A stretch of 64,000 bases of DNA from positions 744,001 to 808,000 of the forward strand of contig LNKV01000033.1 in assembly GCA_001465935.1 (NCBI GenBank). The letters are read 5' to 3'. Numbering within the stretch: the first letter of the stretch is position 1; each line of letters begins with the position of its first letter. Positions 1 through 10,999 of this stretch are shown here, one piece after another. The notes under the pieces are model-generated. The model saw only the letters and a list, made by a program, of their open reading frames with translations. It had not been told where the DNA came from and made no database searches. The position numbers and the translations under genes are program-made. This stretch comes from Clarireedia homoeocarpa. Taxonomy: Eukaryota; Ascomycota; Leotiomycetes; Helotiales; Rutstroemiaceae.

Positions 1-1062
1 TGGAGGGTGTACCTCATCGATAAGGAAGTGCAGGGAAATACGACAACAGACGAAGAGAAGAAAGAGTACTTCTGCGCTCGATGTAAATCGAAATGGACAA
101 CCTTTGATGTCTTGACCAAGGCAGATGCACTTGGGTTCAGATGTCCTAAGTGTGATTGGCATCTAGAGCATGATCCTGATAACAACCGTGGTGGACATGA
201 ACAATCGTCTAAGCTCAATGCACAGTTCAAATTTATCACGGACCTTCTCCCAAAAATAGACCAGGTCGTTATACCCCCAAATACTTTTGAGCAAGCTTTA
301 GCTTCTGCCCTCAAAGTTGTTCGGGACGACACCAATCCCGCAAGCGAAACCGCGCCAGTTAATATCTCCGCAGAGCGACCGTCAGCTGTTCGTGGACTGG
401 ACAATACCGGACCGACATCTATCTCTGTTACATTGACGAATGGTGAAGGACCAACAGCTGCTGATATTGCTGCCGAACAGGCTCGCAAAGAAAAATTTGC
501 ACTTCAAAATGCAATGCCTCAGCACTTTACTCATAGTACAATCACTGGAGAACAGGTCAAATTTGGCAACCAGCCTACCTTTTCATCTTCTCAAAATGTT
601 GAAGCAAATAAGAAAGATGCGCTAGTTAATGACGCTGCTGAAGGTGACGGAGCTGAAATTGACGATTATTTCGCCCGACTCAAAGCCGAACAGGCGAAAG
701 AGGCCGAGCAGGAGCAAGAAGAAGAGTACGAGACCGACGACGAGGAGGAAGATGGGTTTGAAGATGTCATACCAAATATTGCATCGGGTGCTGCAACTCC
801 TGCTAGTTCCGTCGGTGGAGCAACGGAATCCAAACCAAATGTCACTAGTGGCGGTTTAAGTGGTGTTCTGAAAAGACCTGGTAGCGCGTCGGCAAGTGGG
901 ACAAGTACAGGTGTACCAAGTCCGGTAACAGGACCTAACACACCGATCGAGGATAGTAGACCACCAAAGAAAGTGAGAATCGAAGAGCCCGCTGCACCAG
1001 TGGTGGCGGTGAAAGAAGAAGAAGAGAGTGAAGAAGATATGGAGTTTGAGGATGTTAATTAG
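1..1062 (+). CDS. tfa1: TFIIE alpha subunit, 5'-partial
   Basis: This is the large subunit of general transcription factor IIE, which works in the nucleus with TFIIH at RNA polymerase II promoters. The reading frame is open from base 1, so the start and the N-terminal winged-helix half lie outside the window. The visible part begins at the end of that domain and runs into a zinc ribbon with two CxxC pairs (FCARC and FRCPKC, about residues 23-50). A helical stretch follows (KFITDLLPKIDQ). The remainder is low complexity, with acidic runs near residues 235-255 and a Glu/Asp-rich C-terminus, as in other TFIIE-alpha proteins. The stop is at 1060-1062. The gene faces cys4 tail to tail. The zinc ribbon plus acidic tail makes the assignment firm; only the missing 5' part is uncertain. 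Confidence 0.9.
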   Translation, partial: WRVYLIDKEVQGNTTTDEEKKEYFCARCKSKWTTFDVLTKADALGFRCPKCDWHLEHDPDNNRGGHEQSSKLNAQFKFITDLLPKIDQVVIPPNTFEQALASALKVVRDDTNPASETAPVNISAERPSAVRGLDNTGPTSISVTLTNGEGPTAADIAAEQARKEKFALQNAMPQHFTHSTITGEQVKFGNQPTFSSSQNVEANKKDALVNDAAEGDGAEIDDYFARLKAEQAKEAEQEQEEEYETDDEEEDGFEDVIPNIASGAATPASSVGGATESKPNVTSGGLSGVLKRPGSASASGTSTGVPSPVTGPNTPIEDSRPPKKVRIEEPAAPVVAVKEEEESEEDMEFEDVN

Positions 1063-1642
1063 TTGTTACAGTAGGGCGCATATGGCATAGAGGATTTTAT
1101 CTTGCATCGTTGGTTGCATGGCTGGGTCTGGGACGGGGGATATTGATCTGCTAGATACAGACAGGTGGCGTTGAGACAAAAAGTTCTCTTTTATTTCAAA
1201 CGGACCAGGTTCGTCAATAAACAACGGTATATGGTGAGACCCAACGCGGTGTCTCTTGGGTTTGTTCATTGGAGGAATCACGCAACAATGCTCTACTGTG
1301 CACTACAGTACGGCGTCTTTATTGACGAGAATTACAAAATGTACATTATCATACTCTATGTATCTTCTAAGAATGAAAAACATACCACATTCATAGTCAT
1401 TGTGCTTTCGCACATATTAATTGGAAGACTTTCACACATCAAACTGGTATATCTGTATATTTTGTTGTATATATCTAACTTAATGTCTAATGCTCATCTT
1501 TCTAATTCCGTTGGTGTTGAAACCATGACCGTAACCATTTACCATATCCCTGCCGTATTAAACCAGAATAACTTCCAACGCCCGGACGCAAATTCACGAA
1601 TATCAAATCTACCGGGAGACCACCTCTAATAGACTATAATAC
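1063..1642. other. Convergent intergenic region, no gene
   Basis: This 580-bp stretch separates the 3' ends of tfa1 and cys4. It is AT-rich after about 1320. An open frame runs from 1165 to 1629, but its composition is not protein-like and it begins at a non-ATG codon. I see only presumed 3' UTRs. Confidence 0.6.
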
Positions 1643-3301
1643 TTAGACTTTAGTTTGCTTAACCATCCAGCTCAGTAAATCAACCTTGGTAACTACAGCT
1701 ACGGGTTTTGTAAGCCCCGTTGCGCTAGATCCCTTCTCTGTCACAATAGCCGCACTATTCCACTCAAAGAACTTGCTCAAAGCAGAAATTGGAGTATCAA
1801 GGGTGATCTCAACGAATTTCCTCTTAGGATTAGTCTGTTTCTTGCCATCTTTGGACGTCTCAATGCCGTTGGTCTTCGGTGGTTCAGACAAGTGACTGAT
1901 ATCCTTGGGATCAGTGACTACTTCTGGAATGTTCGAGAAATCAAACATGACTGAGGAGACTGGGCTTTTGCCAGTTGCACGGCCGCGGCTGATATAACTG
2001 AGGAGATTACCGAGGGTGACAAGGCCTACAAGCTTGCCGCCTGTGGGCGCTAGAACGGGAAGCTGATCGAATCCTTTCTCGCGCATAGTCTCAATGGCGT
2101 CTGCACAAGCGGAGTCTGCTAAAACAGTGGTGACGGGCTTTAGTCTCAATGAACGGAGAGTTGCGCCATTGTATGGATCTTTCTTAGATTGAGATTCCAG
2201 AATCGGTGAAGAAGGCAAGGAAGGATCAGGCGTTGGTGGTAAGAGGTCATTAGCCGCAAGCCAATCATCGTCAGCGAATTTGCTAAGATAACTTCGGATG
2301 CTGTCTGGTAAAATCACGACTACCGTGTCACCTTTACCGAGCTTTAGGTCGTGTACCCCCTTCACCATAGCAGCGATAGCACTTCCACTGCTTCCACCAA
2401 CTAGCAGCCCTTCTTCCGCGATAAGTCTTCTCGCATATGCAAAAGACTCGCGATCATCGGTCTTATACCATACATCGACCGACTCCCGTTTGAGAACATC
2501 AGGAATGAAATCATAACCAATGCCCTCAACTTTGTATGCCTCGTTGGCACGATCTTGATTCAAGCTTTCTGGTAATGCAAGAATCGATCCGAATGGATCA
2601 GCTGCAATCACCTTCACGTTCGGGTTGTGCTTTTTGAGGCCCTTTGACAATCCTGTCACTGTTCCACCAGTGCCAGCTCCTGCTACTATAGCGGTGACCT
2701 TCCCATCGGTCTGTTCCCAGATTTCTTCTGCGGTGCCATATTCATGTGCTAATGGATTGTCTTGATTCGCATATTGATCTAATATGTGAGAATTCGGTAT
2801 TTCCTTCAACAACCGCTTCGCTACACCGATATGCGACTCAGGAGAGTCGAAAGCTGCTTGGGTGGGTGTTCGAATGATGGTAGCGCCAAGTGCTCGTAGC
2901 ACTGCGACTTTCTCGGGAGACATTTTTTCGGGTAGAGTAATGATTGTCTTATATCCTTTGATCGCACCAACAAGCGCAAGACCAATACCGCTGCGCGAGT
3001 TAGTGGAGTGTGATGGACGATTTTCCGCTTCTACTTACGTATTGCCACTTGTTGGCTCGATGAGGGTATCCCCGGGCTTTATTCTGCCAGATTTCTCTGC
3101 TTCCTCGATCATGCGTAGAGCAATGCGGTCTTTAATGCTTCCACCGGCATTAAACAGCTCGACTTTCGCATAAACCTCCGCCTCAATGCCCAGACTCTGA
3201 GGAATCTTGTTCAGCCGTACCAGAGGGGTGTTGCCAATCAATTCACAGGCACTCTTTGCCAGGACTGGGGCACGCGCGGGCGTGCTGGAGACGGACGCCA
3301 T
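1643..3301 (-). CDS. cys4: Cystathionine beta-synthase
   Basis: This PLP enzyme condenses homocysteine with serine to cystathionine, the first step of cytosolic transsulfuration. There are two exons, 3039-3301 and 1643-2990. The intron at 2991-3038 (48 bp) has a GTAAGT donor, a CTAAC branch and a GCAG acceptor, and splicing joins SGNT to GIGLAL. The product is 536 residues. Visible are the PLP-lysine motif GGSIKDR (Lys57), the EPTSGNTG loop, the phosphate-binding GAGTGGT loop and the GGSSG motif. A C-terminal pair of CBS domains begins near LRLKPVTTVLADSACAD. There is no N-terminal haem-binding extension, so it is the yeast-type enzyme. The start is the first ATG, just before a Ser/Ala leader. 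It diverges from the Kre9-like gene across about 730 bp. Confidence 0.95.
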
Positions 3302-4033
3302 TGTTGATTGAAGTTCAAGATGATGTTGGTTCGAGAGGAGAAATGGCGGATCAAGGAAACGGCGGAGTAAGCGAGTTGGTAAAGACTGATTCCGCGGGAG
3401 AGTAAGAGGTCAAAGAAAGAATATCAAACGCAAGCTAAAGAACTGCTGCTTTCTACGTCCTTTAAGGAGAGTTCCTGATCAATGGCGCGATGTGGCACAA
3501 AAATTTCATGTATTTTTATTTGATTGGGGAGCATTTGAGGGCCAGTGGGGTGAACGATAAGATACGATTGAACCTTACAGTAATCATTCCGTCAGTAGCC
3601 GCGTCCAGCCATTAGGGAATAATACTTAGTATCAGCTTCAAGCCAAGTGTTGTCGTCTAGGTGTTGGCTAGGTGTTGATGTGTAAGTATTGCTTCAGGAA
3701 TTCTTAATGTGTATTTACAATTGATTGTCAATTGAATATATGAGTTGGTAGCGGATTGAGGTGGTAGGATATAACTTTCATAATCTGATATAGAATACCA
3801 AATTTGTAACCTGATCCCAGGAACCGTTTTCATATTCTTGCCCCTTAATACCTCAGGCCAGAAATAGCACGGTTGTTTGATTGTTGATTTGCTTTGGACG
3901 TTGACCCAGAAAGTCGACTACTTTTTAACAATAACCAGCACGACCACTAAACGAGAAAACGCGTCATCCATACAACCGTGAACATATTCGACAACATCAC
4001 AAGTCTTATATCTGCGAGTTGAATAGCCTCATC
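3302..4033. promoter_or_regulatory. Divergent promoter region cys4 / Kre9-like gene
   Basis: This 732-bp region lies between two genes read outward, so it must hold both promoters. It becomes AT-rich around 3700-3800. I cannot assign a specific TATA box or factor site with confidence. Confidence 0.4.
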
Positions 4034-4957
4034 ATGCGCCTCTCTCAGGCTTTCCTCCTCACCGCACCTGCTCATCTAGCATTTGCCTATCCAGAGTTTA
4101 CAGTACCTGCGGCGGGTGCATCCGTGGCGGCTGATACTGCCTTCACGATTACATGGAAAGACAATGGCAATTCTCCGTCGATATCGGATCTAGCGAGTTA
4201 TCAATTGTGGCTATACGCAGGGACGAATGCCAGTCCTCAACCGATTTATGAGATTGCAAGTGCTGGCACATTTTCCAGTAGCACTCCAGAATCTACTTCC
4301 GCCACGATACCAGCATCAAAAGGAGGCGAGCTTACAAACGCCTAGTAAGTGTTGGATGACCACTGTCTATTGAGGAAGTGCTGATGATTGTATAGCTTCC
4401 TCTGTATAATTGCAACAGCAACGGCTGGAGGAACCGTTACTAGTTATTCGAATCGATTTTCAATAAGTGGCATGACGGGTAGCTTCCCAACAACCTTCAC
4501 GGTCTCTGGGACGGATGGGCCTGCCGATGTCAATTCTGCAAGTAGCAAAACTGGCACTAGTACTAAGACCTCCTCTACCTCCACCTCTACCTCCAGCACT
4601 ACAACAGCTGCGTCGAGCGCTGATAGCGGTAACATTTGGGCGATACCGTATATATCACAGACGGGGTTGACGAAATACGCTGCCATGCAACCCTTGCCTC
4701 CTACTTCTATTTCGGCCACTAACACCGCACCCCAATACCCAACATCGTCTGTCTCTTTAGCCACTACGTACTTGAGCCCAGCAACTGTCCTTCAAACTCT
4801 GACGCAACCTCAATCTGCTACATTTGCCAGCCATGCTAATACAGTAAGTCTACTATGCTAACATATCGAGTGTTCGACGACTAACAAAGAGTAGGCTGCC
4901 GCTGCACCAATGCCATCGGACGATATGCAAAAATTCCTAAACAGATGGAAGGACTGA
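4034..4957 (+). CDS. Kre9/Knh1-like secreted cell-wall protein
   Basis: The family takes part in beta-1,6-glucan assembly in the secretory pathway and cell wall. There are three exons, 4034-4344, 4396-4843 and 4895-4957. Both introns are 51 bp (GTAAGT...TATAG and GTAAGT...GTAG), and the product is 273 residues. An ATG at 4034 begins a signal peptide (MRLSQAFLLTAPAHLAFA) that probably ends near AFAYP. The N-terminal Ig-like Kre9/Knh1 domain starts at PEFTVPAAG. The family signature around NRFSISGMTG sits where exon 2 begins. A Ser/Thr-rich O-mannosylation stretch follows. I see no GPI-anchor signal; the protein ends in a short charged tail. Domain assignment is good. Calling it KRE9 rather than a paralogue would need phylogeny. 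Confidence 0.78.
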
Positions 4958-5954
4958 AGAATGTCGGAGGGCACTAGACGGTTTATAGAAGGTTAAGAAT
5001 CGCTGAATATATCAATGGAGTTTGGAGTAAACTTGAACGGAGAGTTGTATGCAACTTGTTACGTATACCCAATGAAAAATTAAAATGTCAAGTCATACCC
5101 ATTCGTATGATATTAGTGTTTGGAAAACATTTCATGAGGTCGATCTCGAGGAACTCCGTGTCCCGAAAAGGAAATGAATAATAGGAGCCAAGGGCTTAGA
5201 ACCAAGAATACGACGTTGGCTTGTGGACATGGATGCGGCATGCCATACCGCCACATTGTCTCTAGTCTTCTGGCAGCGCCTGATCAGAAAAAGTGGCCAA
5301 TTGTGGGGGATGGGGATGGGGTATGCAGGCGGATATTTCAAGCTAAAACACGAAAATGAGATTGTCGTGTGCGAGAATGTCATGCTTCAACCAAGGTTGT
5401 ACTTGTCCAAAGATCCCAACAAGAAGGTCTCGTGCGCTCAGAGAGCTTCGGCCAATCCGGGATCCAAAATTTGAGCCTTTCGGAGCACAGCATTGTCTTC
5501 GTGACCCTCCCGTCCACTTGCCTCGTTGGGTCTATCCATTTCAAATAATTTAGAAGACCGCTCCCCGGCAACTGCACTCGTGTTACCACATTAGCCCAGG
5601 GTTCAACGCACAATACATCGAAAAGGTCCCTTGATGGATGTGATCTCTCTGCGACTATTGGTAGGGGCCGGTAGAATCTAGAACTACTTTCTCACTACTT
5701 CTACAGTGCTGCAGATGTGCGGAGAATCTCAAAATGCATACAGCCGGTCCAGTGGCGATATCCTGCTCGTCCTAGCTATTCTTTGTCCGCTCTAAGGTTC
5801 GTGCACCATCAAATGTGTTCCACGTGCAGCTCATGATTTTCTTCTCTCTTGGATTGGGGAAATTTGATACCGGTGAGATTTAGAGTTCTAGTTTGATTTC
5901 TGTTTAGGACTCGATTATTTTGACATCCTAAGCCCAACACGTTGATTCTAATTT

Positions 5955-6075
5955 GAATTACTTACTAACTTAGTTATTGTTTAGAATTATGATTTTTACT
6001 TGCTTAATTCTATTTTAAATTATCATTTTTGCTGGCTCAACATTATATTTTTGAATTATCATTTTGGCTTACGTT
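5955..6075. repeat. Degenerate AT-rich tandem repeat
   Basis: Four related copies begin at about 5955, 5984, 6017 and 6053. Each starts with GAATTA or AAATTA, followed by a T-run and a GCTT/GCTGG-like end. The spacing is 29-36 bp and the copies differ at many positions, so this is an old, diverged array or a mutated transposon piece. Confidence 0.4.
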
Positions 6076-6164
6076 GAGAGGCCCGGCCTCTTTATTCCTA
6101 CGTCTCGTGTGAATTGTGGGACCATCGCCCGAACAGAGAAGTTCGTGATGCATTCGATGCCTTC

Positions 6165-6376
6165 TGTTGAGGGTTACAGCAGGTTGACACGTAGAATAGT
6201 GCCTGTAGGCTTAAATGGATTTAAAAGTAAAAGTAAGAATAGTAACTTAGGATTGCTTGTGCTTGATTCAACTGTTCTGCTCTATTTTACAGTGGTAAAG
6301 GACCCCTTATTTATATATAAGCCCTTCAGGTATCGCCAGTGTTGGCATATGACCCATATATAGGCATATTCCAACA
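6165..6376 (-). mobile_element. Possible solo or 3' LTR relic, copia-like
   Basis: Read on the minus strand, the segment starts TGTTGGAATATGCC at 6376 and ends CCCTCAACA at 6165, giving TGTTG...CAACA termini typical of LTRs. Directly outside its start, at 6377-6392, lies a purine-rich tract (CTGAAGGAGGAGGCAA), the expected polypurine tract preceding a 3' LTR. A TATA-like element (TATATAAATAAGG on the minus strand) lies about 55-70 bp inside. The first 37 bp (6340-6376) form an imperfect palindrome. I see no matching target-site duplication, no reverse-transcriptase coding and no second LTR. Length is about 212 bp. The family assignment is only a guess from the terminal motif. Confidence 0.35.
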
Positions 6377-7165
6377 TTGCCTCCTCCTTCAGGCCTATAT
6401 TGTACCCAGCAGGCCTATCGGGCCTGTATTGGCCCAGCAGGCCTCAACACCTTCGTAAGAACTGGTGGCATTAAGTTATGGCCGGTCAATTCATGGCCAT
6501 AAACATACCGGCGGGCCTAGCCGGCGGCGCCTTCGCAAGTGCAAGCTCTCGCAGTTCGTCGTATTCTGAGACTACGTTGAGGTCGGATGCGCTTATAGAA
6601 CCGCACAATTGCGCGGCCGGAGAATTCTGGGCGCTCTGAACGGCTGGTTATGAACAGATCAAAGATTATCTGAATGAGGCTTTGGTTTGTAACGAACCTT
6701 CTGAATGTCCAGACTGGAAAGCTATACATCGAGACATCTCGTCGTCATCCACGGTTGGGAGTTGGAAGTCTGCTCCACTCCTCCGGGGCATAAATAGCAA
6801 GCACGAAGCTAATGTTTGAGTGCCATCATATTCACATGCTTGATTCACTCAGACTCTAACAGCTCTATTGATTCACCAGCATAACTCTGCCTTATCCTAC
6901 TAATTGCAATTTTACTTGTTTTAAAGCATTTGTTCGACCTGTTCGCCCGTTGTTGTAGATCACTTAACAAAGCGAGAACAAGTCTATACTTCCACTCTGA
7001 CAAATCCACCCCTTATACATTCTCTTGTTTAGTCGACCACTACACATTTGATATACTCCACCACACCTTTAACATTTGCAACTCCATAAGAGCCTTATTT
7101 TGTTCACATTTCAATCTATAAATATAGTCAAGATCACGTCGTCAAACCTTGCAGAGGAACCAATA

Positions 7166-8362
7166 ATGTCCCAGATCAGGCCGTCGCCAAATCTTACAAA
7201 AGATCAGTGGGAGGAGTTGGTCCTTTGGAAATATAACCAGCCAAAATGGCAGGCCGTGCTTCCTCATTCCCTAAATGAAATTGAACGCAAAGCGAGGACA
7301 GTCGAGCCACCCGAGTTAGATTTGCAGACAACAGAAACCATTAAAAAGATCGCCGGCAGCTTCTGGAAAAAAGATATCCGAGCAAAGTACCATGAAATTC
7401 AAAATATATATCCAGACAATGGTGATACGATTCTCCTAGTCGTTCCAACAGATAAGCAAGAGAAAGCAGCTGTGATTGAGGAACCACTGCTTGAGATGTG
7501 TAGCAAGTCGGGGCTCAAACTAAGTATGTTGCGGGTCAAAGTCGAATCTGGAGTCGGTGAACAGCCTTACGGCATCCTAGTTGGTTTGAAAGGTGCTTGC
7601 AATCGAGGCAAGAATCTACTTTTCAACAACGAAAGCATGTCTCGGATCAACGAGAGAACCAAGCAGTTGGAAGACAACAATCAGAAAGTCAAGAAAGTTA
7701 TTATCGGATCCATCGAAAACTTCATTGTGCCTGGAAAAACCGACAAAAAGGGCGAACAAATTGAAGATGACATCGACTATGGGGCATGCATCTATGTCGA
7801 CCTCACCAGCAAGGAGATCCAATATAGTTTCTCACGTGGGACCCCTCTCCCAAGGAACTTCGTGAAATTTGCCCGAAGCTTCGGTTTTGGAGATAATGAC
7901 AAACAAGAGACTTATGGGCTCATTACTGTCGGCGATTGTATGCACATCACACTAGGAGCTAATAGCGGGGACTGGCATAAACAAGTTTTGGAAAATGAAG
8001 AGTCAAGATATGCTATCCTCAAGGAGTGCAACACCAAATTACTGAATCTGCTTTCATTCTTAAAACGCTTTAGAAGTAGGAGCCAAAGTCCTGGCCAAAG
8101 TACTCGCAGTCTGAGCCAGCAATCGGGTGTGTCCACTGTTCCCCAAGAGAATCCCAAAATCCCTCGGTCCTCGGATTCCTCGAGCACCCGCCATCGCCAT
8201 GGCCCCTCGAGCACACATAGACGTAAAGAGTCATCTACTGAAAAAGACGAGAATAAGAGTACACGTAGTCGTCACAAGTCCCCACCTGAGGAGACGGTGG
8301 GAAAACCTGAGGCAGAGAAGAAGAAGAAGAACAAACGTCGAAAGCCATCTCAAGGCGCCTAA
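7166..8362 (+). CDS. Hypothetical protein with Ser/Arg-rich tail
   Basis: A single exon of 398 residues starts at the first ATG of the frame (MSQIRPSPN). I do not recognise the family. Residues 1 to about 300 look like a folded soluble domain with alternating hydrophobic strands, for example DTILLVVPTD, KVKKVIIGSI and GLITVGDCMHITLGA. There is no signal peptide or membrane segment. The last 90 residues are rich in Ser, Arg, Lys, His and Glu, with RSRSQSPGQS and a terminal KKKKNKRRKPS cluster. This resembles SR-type or nuclear-localised tails, so a nuclear role is possible but unproven. It sits about 800 bp downstream of the LTR-like relic and may be a lineage-restricted accessory gene. Confidence 0.65.
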   Translation: MSQIRPSPNLTKDQWEELVLWKYNQPKWQAVLPHSLNEIERKARTVEPPELDLQTTETIKKIAGSFWKKDIRAKYHEIQNIYPDNGDTILLVVPTDKQEKAAVIEEPLLEMCSKSGLKLSMLRVKVESGVGEQPYGILVGLKGACNRGKNLLFNNESMSRINERTKQLEDNNQKVKKVIIGSIENFIVPGKTDKKGEQIEDDIDYGACIYVDLTSKEIQYSFSRGTPLPRNFVKFARSFGFGDNDKQETYGLITVGDCMHITLGANSGDWHKQVLENEESRYAILKECNTKLLNLLSFLKRFRSRSQSPGQSTRSLSQQSGVSTVPQENPKIPRSSDSSSTRHRHGPSSTHRRKESSTEKDENKSTRSRHKSPPEETVGKPEAEKKKKNKRRKPSQGA

Positions 8363-9367
8363 CAGCTTGGTTCATCTCCTTAGACTGAGGACCTCTACCT
8401 GAGGCTTTATACATTGGTGCGGAAATTTCGAGTCAATGGATATCATCGTGGTAAGGAGCCAGGGCGGCTAAGGCGTTTGTATAAATATGATCCATCCGAC
8501 GATCATGTAAAGTACGAGCTAGTTTTCTGATTGAATAAGATCTAATTGATCATTTCTTGCACATTTCCAGAATGTGACGAAATGTACCATGTATCTTTGA
8601 CTCGATGCCAGTATACAACTACTTTCGATTGGCATTTCCTAGTTGAGGCTAAGGTAGAGTGAAATAACCAATGCCCAATCTAAATTTTGCGAATCTTAAT
8701 AAATAGCTGTTTTCAGAATAATCTCAATTGTCTAACTTCCTGGAATTTAACCATTAACGTATACTACCCATTATGGCCTAGCCCACTTTTCCAACGCGCA
8801 AGAGGCATACTAACCGGGTATTATCAATTCTCTCTCCTTTAGTTGCTCATTCTACTTCCAATCTTTCCTGCCTTTACTATTCCCAAAGTATACGTAGCAC
8901 TATCGGTACGAAGGTACTCTCTTGCCCTTTGCCTTCCCTTTTACTCTCTTTGATTATGAACTGTATCCTCGTACCCACGCAGGGGAGTTCCACACATAGT
9001 CTCATAGTCTCATAGTCTCATACTTGTAGTGTACGGATGCACCAGTACCATAATAAATCCAGAAAAAAATCCACTTCAGCTCCCCCCATCGACTCCACTC
9101 ACAATATAAGGCCATACATCCCACCTCAACACCCAACCTCGCCTTCAATACAACAAATTTTGCATATCCTCTGTCACCGAGAACATGCGCTTCTGGAAGC
9201 TGCGTGAAGCATCCATTAAGCCTCCTTGGCCCAGGTGTCTGCTCAATTCTTGAATATCCAGTTCAGTTCCCGTCTTGTCTTGGTATAGTGCGTGGGAGAA
9301 AGGAAAATAACAAGCAATCAATATACACAAGCTCGACGTCTTTCGCAGATTCCGAGGAAATCGAATT
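8363..9367. other. Intergenic, presumed promoter of the cyclin gene
   Basis: I see no gene in this 1-kb stretch. A short tandem repeat of CATAGTCT (about three and a half copies) lies at 8995-9021. The part nearest 9368 is pyrimidine-rich, as is common for fungal 5' leaders. Confidence 0.5.
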
Positions 9368-10372
9368 ATGTCACCTCCACCTACGCATGGCTCCGATACG
9401 ACGGTTTTCGTAAACCCCAGTCACGAATCATTCGCTCATGATTCAACTGACTGGGTATTACCACCGCCTCCTAATCCTTCATCCGATGCAGGATTATCTG
9501 CTCGTCGATTCTCCAACGACCCGGGACATTCGCCGCCATCACCAAACAGTCTCGATGTCTTCACTTTAACGCCTGTCACAGCACTGAAGCTTTTATGTGG
9601 CGGTATTGAAGCTTTAGTACAGATTACTGGAGACATTCCTCCTACACCACCTTCAACTATGACGACGATGCCAAATATGAAAGGAATGCAAGAGGAGAAA
9701 GAAAAGATAAGGCGATCGGGATCGTTTACGAACCTCGCAGGTTATCGACAGCATACTAGTGTGCAAGACGTCGTCGATGGGGTAAACTTACGACAACGTC
9801 CAATAGAAACTCACGTCGACCGACCTGCTGAGCCATATATTATTGTTGGAGAAAACGCAGAACCTCTGAATGTCCAGCACAGTGCTATCACGCGCAAATT
9901 TTACTCGAAGCAACCTCCACCAATTTCCTTGGAGGACTACCTAATGCGAATACACAAATTTTGCCCAATGTCTACGGCGGTCTACCTCGCAACAAGCTCT
10001 TACATCCATAGAGTCGCAGTTGACGAACGCGTCATACCTGTGACACGGCGGAATTCCCATCGACTTATACTAGCAGGTTTACGTGTCGCCATGAAAGCAT
10101 TGGAAGATCAAAGTTACGCCCATGCACGGTTCGCAAAGGTTGGGGGAGTCAGTGAGCAAGAGCTTTCTAGACTAGAGATCAACTTTTGCTTTCTAACAAA
10201 CTTTGAATTCAAGACAAGCAAGGAAGCTCTGCTCCAGCATGCTATAAATCTAAAGGAAGTTTCTTCTTTACAGGGTGCGGTGAACTTCGTACCACGGATG
10301 GACTTGTTCAGTAAGAAGAGGTCAAACATATCGGCACAAGAAACGGTTTTGGAAGTAACGGCGGACGCGTGA
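9368..10372 (+). CDS. Pho85-type cyclin (PHO80/PCL family)
   Basis: This is a cyclin of the Pho80 domain family, whose members bind and direct the kinase Pho85 in nutrient sensing, glycogen metabolism and polarity. It is a single exon of 334 residues, starting at the first ATG (MSPPPTHGSD). The N-terminal 160 residues are Pro/Ser-rich and probably disordered. The cyclin box covers roughly residues 175-290. It is recognised by the run from PISLEDYLMRIHKFCPMSTA through RNSHRLILAGLRVAMK and KVGGVSEQELSRLE to FLTNFEF. Spacing and signatures match Pcl6/Pcl7-like fungal cyclins better than a classical mitotic cyclin. I do not assign a specific orthologue. Confidence 0.85.
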   Translation: MSPPPTHGSDTTVFVNPSHESFAHDSTDWVLPPPPNPSSDAGLSARRFSNDPGHSPPSPNSLDVFTLTPVTALKLLCGGIEALVQITGDIPPTPPSTMTTMPNMKGMQEEKEKIRRSGSFTNLAGYRQHTSVQDVVDGVNLRQRPIETHVDRPAEPYIIVGENAEPLNVQHSAITRKFYSKQPPPISLEDYLMRIHKFCPMSTAVYLATSSYIHRVAVDERVIPVTRRNSHRLILAGLRVAMKALEDQSYAHARFAKVGGVSEQELSRLEINFCFLTNFEFKTSKEALLQHAINLKEVSSLQGAVNFVPRMDLFSKKRSNISAQETVLEVTADA

Positions 10373-10999
10373 TTATACACAGAGACGAAGGAACAGGGTC
10401 AATTTGACACATACGAAATGAGAATAAACGCGCCCAGGGCGAGAAATACCATGCTCCGGTTAAGGAAGATACGGGCTCAATGTTCATTGTAAATTGGTAC
10501 GAAATTTGGAGAGAAAGGCAACAGGTTTTGAAGCGAAATAACATTTTTGTGGGCGTATTTGTTGGTGTAGGCGCAAGCTTAGTTTATAGTCACAGGGCAA
10601 TTGTGCGAGGCGTTTTGTGGATTAGGGGTATTGGATGTAATCGTTGGATGGCATTTTCATTGCTTGGTGAGTAGTTGCGCGTTTGCTTGAAAACTGGTAG
10701 TTCATATGTAGCACATAAGCACAGTAATTGTGATTCGTGCTAACTTACAGGATACTCTAACTAGATGTCCTTAATATAATCAAGTCTATTGGCTGGTGCA
10801 TTGCTCGCAACAAGTCGCAGTCCCCATCATATTTGCTCCTCAAATGATTATGAAAAAAAGAAAGGCCGTTCAAGTATAGGAGCTTACAGCATAGAAATGG
10901 GTATTATCGGGCCATAATCTCGGTTTAAGATGCGGGGATGAAGCTCACCAATGTCCAACAGAAGTCTTTCTGCTGCAGCTTCCTATCTAGCTAGCTACA
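10373..10999. other. Intergenic, no gene seen
   Basis: This 627-bp stretch holds the 3' end of the cyclin gene and the upstream region of the aminopeptidase gene. Small frames here (10308-10544 minus, 10480-10674 plus) are neither conserved-looking nor long. Confidence 0.5.

Larger units (their letters stand above)
4958..7165. other. Gene-free 2.2 kb with AT-rich block and LTR-like relic
   Basis: There is no believable gene here. From about 5870 to 6075 the DNA becomes very AT-rich and carries degenerate repeats of an AATTA-containing unit. The part from 6165 to about 6440 looks like the decayed end of an LTR retroelement and is listed separately. Short frames such as 6064-6363 and 6517-6729 cross these relics and resemble no protein family. 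The last 250 bp before 7166 are presumed promoter and 5' UTR of the next gene. Confidence 0.5.

Noticed and set aside
1165..1629. 154-codon plus-strand frame between tfa1 and cys4
   Set aside because: It begins at a non-ATG codon, lies in an AT-rich 3' region, and has a protein composition without domain signs.
6064..6729. Short frames inside the LTR-like relic as retroelement proteins
   Set aside because: They show no RT, RNase H, integrase or Gag motif, and they cross the AT-rich and palindromic repeats.
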